Shown in pieces: positions 59,756 through 64,000 of a DNA stretch of 64,000 bases. The DNA comes from Candidatus Melainabacteria bacterium (GTDB lineage Bacteria > Cyanobacteriota > Vampirovibrionia > Gastranaerophilales > Gastranaerophilaceae), in contig CP091731.1 of assembly GCA_022009935.1 (NCBI GenBank), positions 1,302,001-1,366,000 of the forward strand. Reading direction: 5' to 3'. A model generated the notes under the pieces. It ran no database searches, was not told the origin of the DNA, and was given only the letters and a program-made list of their open reading frames with translations. Within the stretch, counting starts at the first letter, position 1. Every line of letters begins with the position of its first letter. A program made the position numbers and the translations under genes.

Positions 59756-60586
59756 ATGGCAATTAGAAAAATAAATCCTACATCTCCGGGTCAAAGAGGT
59801 ATGACCAAAAGTGATTTTGCTGAAATAACAACAAACAAACCTGAAAAATCATTATTGAAAGACCTCAGAAAGACTGCAGGCAGAAACAATACAGGTAGAA
59901 TTACATGCCGTCATAAAGGTGGCGGACATAAAAGAGCATACCGTGTAATAGATTTTAAACGTGAAAAGTTCGGTATTCCGGCAGTTGTTAAGACTATCGA
60001 ATACGATCCGAACAGAAACGTAAGAATTTCACTCGTTGTATATGCAGACGGTGAAAAGAGATACATTTTGACACCGCACGGATTGAACGTAGGTGACACA
60101 ATCGTATCAGGAAAAGACGCAGACATCTTGACAGGAAACGCACTTCCTTTGGAAATGATTCCGTTAGGTACAATGGTTCACTGTGTAGAACTTGAACCCG
60201 GAAAAGGCGGAAAGATGGTCAGAACAGCAGGTGGTGCTGCTCAATTAATGGCAAAAGAAGGCAATTACGTAACTTTGAAGATGGCAAGTTCAGAAATGAG
60301 AATGGTCAGAAAAGAATGCTTGGCAACAGTCGGTGTTCTTGGAAATGCTGAATTCAAGAATATGAAAATCGGTAAAGCAGGCCGTACTCGTTACTTGGGT
60401 GTAAGACCCACAGTCAGAGGTGTTACAATGAACCCCTGTGATCACCCTCACGGTGGTGGTGAAGGTAAAACAGGTCCCGGCGGAAATCCTAAGACACCTT
60501 GGGGTAAACCGGCACTCGGCATCAAGACGAGAAACAAGAAGAAGGCTTCTGGCAAGTTGATTGTCAGAGAAAGAAAACGCGGATAA
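59756..60586 (+). CDS. rplB: 50S ribosomal protein L2
   Basis: Central to peptidyl transferase assembly. MAIRKINPTSPGQRGMTKSD, ITCRHKGGGHKRAYRVIDFK, EYDPNRNVRISLVVYADGEK, ITGNALPLEMIPLGT-type block, ECLATVGVLGNAEFKNMKIG and the conserved MNPCDHPHGGGEGKTGPGG (the catalytic-centre His included). 276 residues, intact. A clear example of the AGA-rich codon style of this block. Confidence 0.97.
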   Translation: MAIRKINPTSPGQRGMTKSDFAEITTNKPEKSLLKDLRKTAGRNNTGRITCRHKGGGHKRAYRVIDFKREKFGIPAVVKTIEYDPNRNVRISLVVYADGEKRYILTPHGLNVGDTIVSGKDADILTGNALPLEMIPLGTMVHCVELEPGKGGKMVRTAGGAAQLMAKEGNYVTLKMASSEMRMVRKECLATVGVLGNAEFKNMKIGKAGRTRYLGVRPTVRGVTMNPCDHPHGGGEGKTGPGGNPKTPWGKPALGIKTRNKKKASGKLIVRERKRG

Positions 60587-60597
60587 GGAGAATATAA

Positions 60598-60879
60598 ATG
60601 GCTCGTTCACTTAAAAAAGGACCTTTTGTTCAACCTGCGCTTCAATCAAAAATCGAAAAAATGAATGCTGCCGGTGAAAAGAAAGTTGTAAAGACATGGT
60701 CCAGAGCATCAATGATAATTCCGGAAATGTTGGGACACACAATTGCCGTACACAACGGTAAGACACACGTTCCCGTATATGTGACAGAACAAATGGTAGG
60801 ACACAGACTCGGTGAATTTGCTCCGACCAGATTATTCAGAGGTCACGCCGGTTCAGATAAGACGGCAAAGAGGGGTTAA
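60598..60879 (+). CDS. rpsS: 30S ribosomal protein S19
   Basis: MARSLKKGPFVQPALQSKIE, KMNAAGEKKVVKTWSRASMI, IPEMLGHTIAVHNGKTHVPV, YVTEQMVGHRLGEFAPTRLF, RGHAGSDKTAKRG. 93 residues, intact. AAGGAG at 60585. The stop is two bases from the rplV ATG. Confidence 0.97.
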   Translation: MARSLKKGPFVQPALQSKIEKMNAAGEKKVVKTWSRASMIIPEMLGHTIAVHNGKTHVPVYVTEQMVGHRLGEFAPTRLFRGHAGSDKTAKRG

Positions 60880-60881
60880 TC

Positions 60882-61218
60882 ATGGAAGCCTAAATCAATA
60901 CAAAGAAATATCGGAATGCCCGCACGTAAATTACGTAGAGTAATTAACGTAGTAAGAGGCAAATCTGTAACAGAAGCAGTTAAAATCTTGAAATTCATGC
61001 CCTACTTTGCGGCAAGAATGGTCGAAAAGAATTTGACGGCAGCAGTTGCAAACGCAAATGAGAAGTCAGGTGTTACAGCAGATCAATTAAAAATATCTGA
61101 AATTTACGCTGACGAAAGTACGACACTCAAGAGAGGAAAGCCGAGAGCGCAAGGAAGAATTTACAAACGCTTAAGACGTTCTTCACACTTGACAGTAAAA
61201 GTATCGGATAATAAGTAG
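60882..61218 (+). CDS. rplV: 50S ribosomal protein L22, one frameshift
   Basis: MEAKSIQRNIGMPARKLRRV results after removing one extra C near 60892; then INVVRGKSVTEAVKILKFMP, YFAARMVEKNLTAAVANANE and AQGRIYKRLRRSSHLTVKVS. About 112 residues. Lines the nascent-peptide tunnel. Uncorrected frame would start at an internal site, so the ATG at 60882 is preferred. Confidence 0.95.
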
Positions 61219-61229
61219 GAGATAACACG

Positions 61230-61980
61230 ATGGGACAAAAGACACACCCAACCGGATTTAGAGTAGGCGTTATCCAACCTTGGTCAAGCACTTGGTACGC
61301 TAAAAAAGGTGATTATCCGGAATTTTTAGTCGAAGATGCAAAAATCAGAAAATTTATTAAGAAGAAATTATATACAGCAGGCGTTGCAAAAATTCTTATC
61401 GCAAGAAAAGCAACAAATGTAGTAGTTACAGTAGCGACAAACTAAACCCGGTGTAGTAGTCGGCAGAGGCGGTCAAGGTATCGATGAACTCAGAACATCA
61501 GTTTCAGCACTCATCGGAAAACCTGTAACAATTGATGTCGTTGAAGTTGCAAGAATTGATGCAGATGCACAATTAGCAGCAGAAAACGTAGCACTCCAAC
61601 TCGAAAAACGTATTGCATTCAGAAGAGCAATGAAACAAGTAATGCAAAGAACGATGAGATCAGGCGTACAAGGTATCAAAGTTATGGTATCAGGACGTTT
61701 GGGTGGTGCAGAAATTGCAAGAAGTGAATGGGCAAAAGAAGGAAGAATTCCGCTTCAAACACTCAGAGCAGATGTCGATTACGGATTTGCAGAAGCAGAT
61801 ACGATGATGGGCAAAATCGGTGTTAAAGTTTGGGTTTTCAAAGGTGACTTAATGCCCGGCGAAAAAGCAGACGCAAACATCAAAACTAAAAAGTCAACAG
61901 GTTCACGCAATGGCGAAGACAGACCTATTGGCAGAAGAAGAAAGAAAGCAGCACCGCAAACTGAAGAAGTTAGCGAATAG
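61230..61980 (+). CDS. rpsC: 30S ribosomal protein S3, one frameshift
   Basis: MGQKTHPTGFRVGVIQPWSS, TWYAKKGDYPEFLVEDAKIR, then a shift at about 61443 before PGVVVGRGGQGIDELRTSVS (KH domain GxxG loop), RRAMKQVMQRTMRSGVQGIK, VMVSGRLGGAEIARSEWAKE and RADVDYGFAEADTMMGKIGV, ending in a basic tail. About 249 residues. GGAG before ATG 61230. Confidence 0.96.
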
Positions 61981-62010
61981 TAAAAAGAAAATCAGGAGCG
62001 AAAAACAACT

Positions 62011-62415
62011 ATGTTAATGCCCAAGAAAACGAAATATCGTAAAAGAATGAAAGGCAGAATGACAGGTTCTGAAACAAGAGGAACGGAACTTGAATTCGGT
62101 CAATACGGTCTGCAAGCATGCGAACCGGCATGGATTACAAGCAGACAAATAGAAGCGGCAAGACGTGCTATGACAAGAGAAATCAAAAGAGGCGGAAACG
62201 TCTGGATTAAGATTTTCCCTGACAAACCGATTACGGCGAAACCTGCTGAAACTCGTATGGGTAAAGGTAAAGGTAACCCGGAATATTGGGTAGCAGTAGT
62301 TAAGCCCGGAAGAATTCTCTTTGAAATTGATTATTCTTCAAGAGAAGTTGCAGTTCACGCACTTGAGTTGGCTGCTCAAAAACTTCCTATTAAAGTTAAG
62401 GTAGTGGAAAAATAA
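62011..62415 (+). CDS. rplP: 50S ribosomal protein L16
   Basis: MLMPKKTKYRKRMKGRMTGS, EFGQYGLQACEPAWITSRQI, EAARRAMTREIKRGGNVWIK, IFPDKPITAKPAETRMGKGK, GNPEYWVAVVKPGRILFEID. 134 residues, intact. ATG 62011 retained because L16 normally begins MLxPK. AGGAG 12 bases upstream. Confidence 0.96.
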   Translation: MLMPKKTKYRKRMKGRMTGSETRGTELEFGQYGLQACEPAWITSRQIEAARRAMTREIKRGGNVWIKIFPDKPITAKPAETRMGKGKGNPEYWVAVVKPGRILFEIDYSSREVAVHALELAAQKLPIKVKVVEK

Positions 62416-62426
62416 GGTAGCGAACA

Positions 62427-62615
62427 ATGAAATTAGAAGAAATGCGCGAAAAAACGGTTGATGAACTTAAAGCAGCAGTAGTTGATTGCAAAAAGCAATT
62501 ACTCGACTTAAGAGTTCAAAAATCGTTGAATAAACTCGAAAATCCCGCTCAAATCGGTAAGATAAAGAACGAAATCGCTCAAATCAAAACCGTAATCAGA
62601 GAAAAAGCGGAATAG
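62427..62615 (+). CDS. rpmC: 50S ribosomal protein L29
   Basis: MKLEEMREKTVDELKAAVVD, CKKQLLDLRVQKSLNKLENP, AQIGKIKNEIAQIKTVIREK. 62 residues, helical hairpin typical of L29. Intact frame between rplP and rpsQ. Confidence 0.95.
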   Translation: MKLEEMREKTVDELKAAVVDCKKQLLDLRVQKSLNKLENPAQIGKIKNEIAQIKTVIREKAE

Positions 62616-62643
62616 TTCAGAAAAAACAGAAGAGGTCTATAAA

Positions 62644-62904
62644 ATGCCTAAAAAGGAAAAACAAGGTACAGTTGTTAGCAACAAATGCGACAAAACAGTT
62701 GTAGTAAAAGTTGCAGAATACAACCAACACCCGAAATATAAGAAAATCATCGAAACGACAAAACATTACAAAGCTCACGATGCAGAAAATACATGCAAAG
62801 AAGGCGATATAGTTAGAATCGTTGAGACAAAACCGATTTCAGCAGACAAACGTTGGACAGTTGCTGAAGTTGTAGAAAAAAGCGAAATAGGCAATTTTTG
62901 CTAA
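62644..62904 (+). CDS. rpsQ: 30S ribosomal protein S17
   Basis: MPKKEKQGTVVSNKCDKTVV, VKVAEYNQHPKYKKIIETTK, HYKAHDAENTCKEGDIVRIV, ETKPISADKRWTVAEVVEKS. 86 residues, the OB-fold motif order is normal. AGAAGAGG before the start. Confidence 0.95.
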   Translation: MPKKEKQGTVVSNKCDKTVVVKVAEYNQHPKYKKIIETTKHYKAHDAENTCKEGDIVRIVETKPISADKRWTVAEVVEKSEIGNFC

Positions 62905-62920
62905 ATAAAGGATAAGTAAA

Positions 62921-63290
62921 ATGATACAACAGGAAACAAGATTACAAGTTGCGGACAATACAGGTGCAAAGGAACTTCTTTGCATCAGAGTATTGGGCAG
63001 TTCAAATAAGAAATTCGCTTATGTTGGCGATGTAATCATTGCTGCAGTTAAAGATGCAACTCCTAACATGACAGTTAAAAAGTCAGACGTAGTTAGAGCA
63101 GTTGTTGTAAGAACTAAGCATGATATCAAACGTGCAGACGGATCAGTCATTAGATTTGACGAAAACGCTGCAGTTATCATCAACAAGGACGGTAACCCCA
63201 GAGGAACTCGTGTTTTCGGACCGGTTGCTCGTGAGGCTCAGAGAAAAGAATTTCATGAAAATCATTTCTCTTGCGCCGGAAGTTATTTAG
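62921..63290 (+). CDS. rplN: 50S ribosomal protein L14, one frameshift
   Basis: MIQQETRLQVADNTGAKELL, CIRVLGSSNKKFAYVGDVII, AAVKDATPNMTVKKSDVVRA, VVVRTKHDIKRADGSVIRFD, ENAAVIINKDGNPRGTRVFG, then a shift near 63240 gives the normal end KNFMKIISLAPEVI. About 122 residues. Without correction the frame runs on into rplX. Confidence 0.95.
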
Positions 63291-63302
63291 GAAGGCAACA
63301 AA

Positions 63303-63548
63303 ATGAGAAGAAAAAAACAAGTTGAAGAACACAATATTCACGTCAGAACCGGCGACAAAGTAGTAGTTGTTTCCGGCAAAGACAAAGGCAAGACAGGAAA
63401 CGTAAAGAAAGTAGTTACATCAGAAAACAGAGTAGTTGTTGAAGGTGTAAATATGGTTACGAAAGCACAAAAGCCGAACCCGATGGCAGGAATTCAAGGC
63501 GGATTGGTCAAGAAGGAAGCATCATTGGACTCGTCAAAAATGAAATAG
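63303..63548 (+). CDS. rplX: 50S ribosomal protein L24, C-terminus lost at junction
   Basis: MRRKKQVEEHNIHVRTGDKV, VVVSGKDKGKTGNVKKVVTS, ENRVVVEGVNMVTKAQKPNP and GIQGGLVKKEA are normal KOW-domain sequence. After KKEA the frame reads SLDSSKMK and stops; the usual SNVxLxxPKxGK continuation is absent because host rplE sequence follows. Last gene of the foreign block. Confidence 0.9.
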   Translation: MRRKKQVEEHNIHVRTGDKVVVVSGKDKGKTGNVKKVVTSENRVVVEGVNMVTKAQKPNPMAGIQGGLVKKEASLDSSKMK

Positions 63549-63648
63549 ATGCCGTTCAAGGTATGGACATTTCGATTGTAACTACTGCAAATACAGATGA
63601 CGAAGCACGTGCTTTATTAACTGAATTAGGTGTGCCGTTTAAAAAGTA
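63535..63648 (+). pseudogene. rplE: 50S ribosomal protein L5, C-terminal fragment only
   Basis: Reading VKNEIDAVQGMDISIVTTAN and TDDEARALLTELGVPFKK, this is the last 35-38 residues of L5 (about 180 in full). It has CGT arginine and the host codon style. No start or N-terminal part exists upstream; the sequence before it belongs to rplX. Supports a join at about 63530-63545. Confidence 0.85.
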
Positions 63649-63663
63649 AGGAGAATAATATAA

Positions 63664-63869
63664 ATGGCTAAAAAGCAATGATAGATAAAGAATTAAAAAG
63701 AGAAGCGTTAGCTGCAAAAGGAAAATATCCAAAAGTTCGTTTGCACAATCGTTGCTCAATTTGCGGACGTCCACATGGATATCACCGTGATTTCGGTTTG
63801 TGCCGTATTCATTTACGTGAAATGGCTCACCGTGGTTTGTTGCCGGGGGTAACAAAATCAAGTTGGTAA
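63664..63869 (+). CDS. rpsN: 30S ribosomal protein S14, zinc type with CCCH ligand set, one frameshift
   Basis: MAKKAMIDKELKREALAAKG (after restoring one lost base near 63677), KYPKVRLHNRCSICGRPHGY, HRDFGLCRIHLREMAHRGLL, PGVTKSSW. Short zinc-type S14, 67 residues with the MAKK start. The usual fourth zinc Cys (CRIC) is His here (CRIH), so ligands are CxxC and CxxH. Codon CAT cannot arise from TGT or TGC by one change. TAAGGAG precedes the ATG. Confidence 0.93.
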
Positions 63870-63991
63870 TTTAAAACTATAAAAAGTTTGTATTTATAAA
63901 AATCAGGAATATAATTATGCCTTTGGTTTTTATCTATACTGCTAAATTACCGTTTTAGTAAGTAGACAAAAAATTGTAAAGGAATTTAAAA

Positions 63992-64000
63992 ATGACAACA
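63992..64000 (+). CDS. rpsH: Start of the next gene, probably 30S ribosomal protein S8
   Basis: ATGACAACA with AAAGGAATTT upstream begins at 63992, 122 bp after rpsN. Only three codons (MTT) are inside the window; identity is inferred from spc operon order. The gap 63870-63991 shows no gene. Confidence 0.4.

Larger units (their letters stand above)
57736..63530 (+). other. S10 operon block with foreign codon use, flanked by abrupt junctions
   Basis: From the first codons of rpsJ to the end of rplX the genes use mostly AGA for arginine and CTC or TTG for leucine, while rpsE, secY, rplT and rpsN use CGT/CGC. The left junction cuts a proline-rich repeat in mid-unit; the right junction (about 63525-63545) passes from rplX into the last 35 codons of rplE, losing the rest of rplE. 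Proteins are also cyanobacterial-lineage. Chimera or replacement cannot be decided from sequence alone. Confidence 0.7.

Noticed and set aside
24900..64000. tRNA genes in the intergenic gaps
   Set aside because: I looked for the GGTTCGAATCC-type T-loop and paired acceptor stems and found none in the gaps inspected.

Overview
The window is AT-rich bacterial DNA that best fits the non-photosynthetic Cyanobacteriota class Vampirovibrionia (Melainabacteria), probably gut Gastranaerophilales. I infer this from the cyanobacterial-type RpsE core and S10, a DUF3326 protein (a family I know from cyanobacteria and plastids), flagellar stator and switch genes, Kdo synthesis genes (Gram-negative envelope), prepilin-like proteins, FixC/FixX and a TM1266-type hydrogenase regulator. 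Most genes, including essential single-copy ones, are split by one or more one-base frameshifts, mostly at homopolymers. I read these as uncorrected long-read sequencing errors and give reconstructed gene spans.

Layout. 1-6 kb: apt, polysaccharide flippase, motA, a family 2 glycosyltransferase and a block of dispersed repeats. 5.6-8.5 kb: motB-fliL-fliM-fliN, then a 93-bp tandem repeat. 9-14 kb: thyX, thrB, polyprenyl synthase, phosphohexomutase. 14-15.3 kb: dispersed repeats. 15.4-24.2 kb: a UPF0173 hydrolase followed by a tandem array of four small modules. Each module encodes a 24-28 residue hydrophobic peptide on the minus strand, with a sigma70-like promoter, a structured leader and a near-perfect Shine-Dalgarno sequence, opposed by an antisense promoter and transcript: a type I toxin-antitoxin layout. 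The array is split by a 6,770-bp IS1595-family transposon with 26-bp inverted repeats and a perfect 8-bp target duplication. The transposon carries a DUF2130 protein, a lipoprotein, zinc-ribbon membrane proteins, an XRE regulator and a SAM-I-clan riboswitch with terminator and antiterminator upstream of the transposase.

24.3-33 kb: rpmI-rplT, a long pseudopilin-like protein, a TPR protein, a decayed copy of the small module, a prepilin/S74 tail-fibre fusion, miaA and a membrane protein. 33-36.7 kb: repeats, then rpsE-rpmD-rplO-secY with its own promoter, structured leader and terminator. 36.9-54.4 kb: DUF3326, a vWA protein, dapF-clpX, a DegP-like protease, three tandem paralogous AAA+ proteins, kdsD-kdsC, fixC-fixX, a hydrogenase regulator, Hsp20, an RHH regulator and a P-loop ATPase. 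54.4-57.7 kb: a very large repeat protein whose proline-rich N-terminus is cut off.

57.74-63.5 kb: a complete S10 operon (rpsJ to rplX) with clearly different codon choice (AGA arginine, CTC leucine). It is joined abruptly on the left to the proline-rich gene and on the right to the 3' end of rplE, after which rpsN and rpsH return to the host codon style. This is either an assembly chimera with a related genome or a recombinational replacement. The rest of the spc operon (rpsE onward) lies 30 kb away.

The main points for a second look are the antisense-controlled micropeptide array, the SAM riboswitch in front of a transposase, the cargo-bearing IS1595 element and the S10-block junctions.
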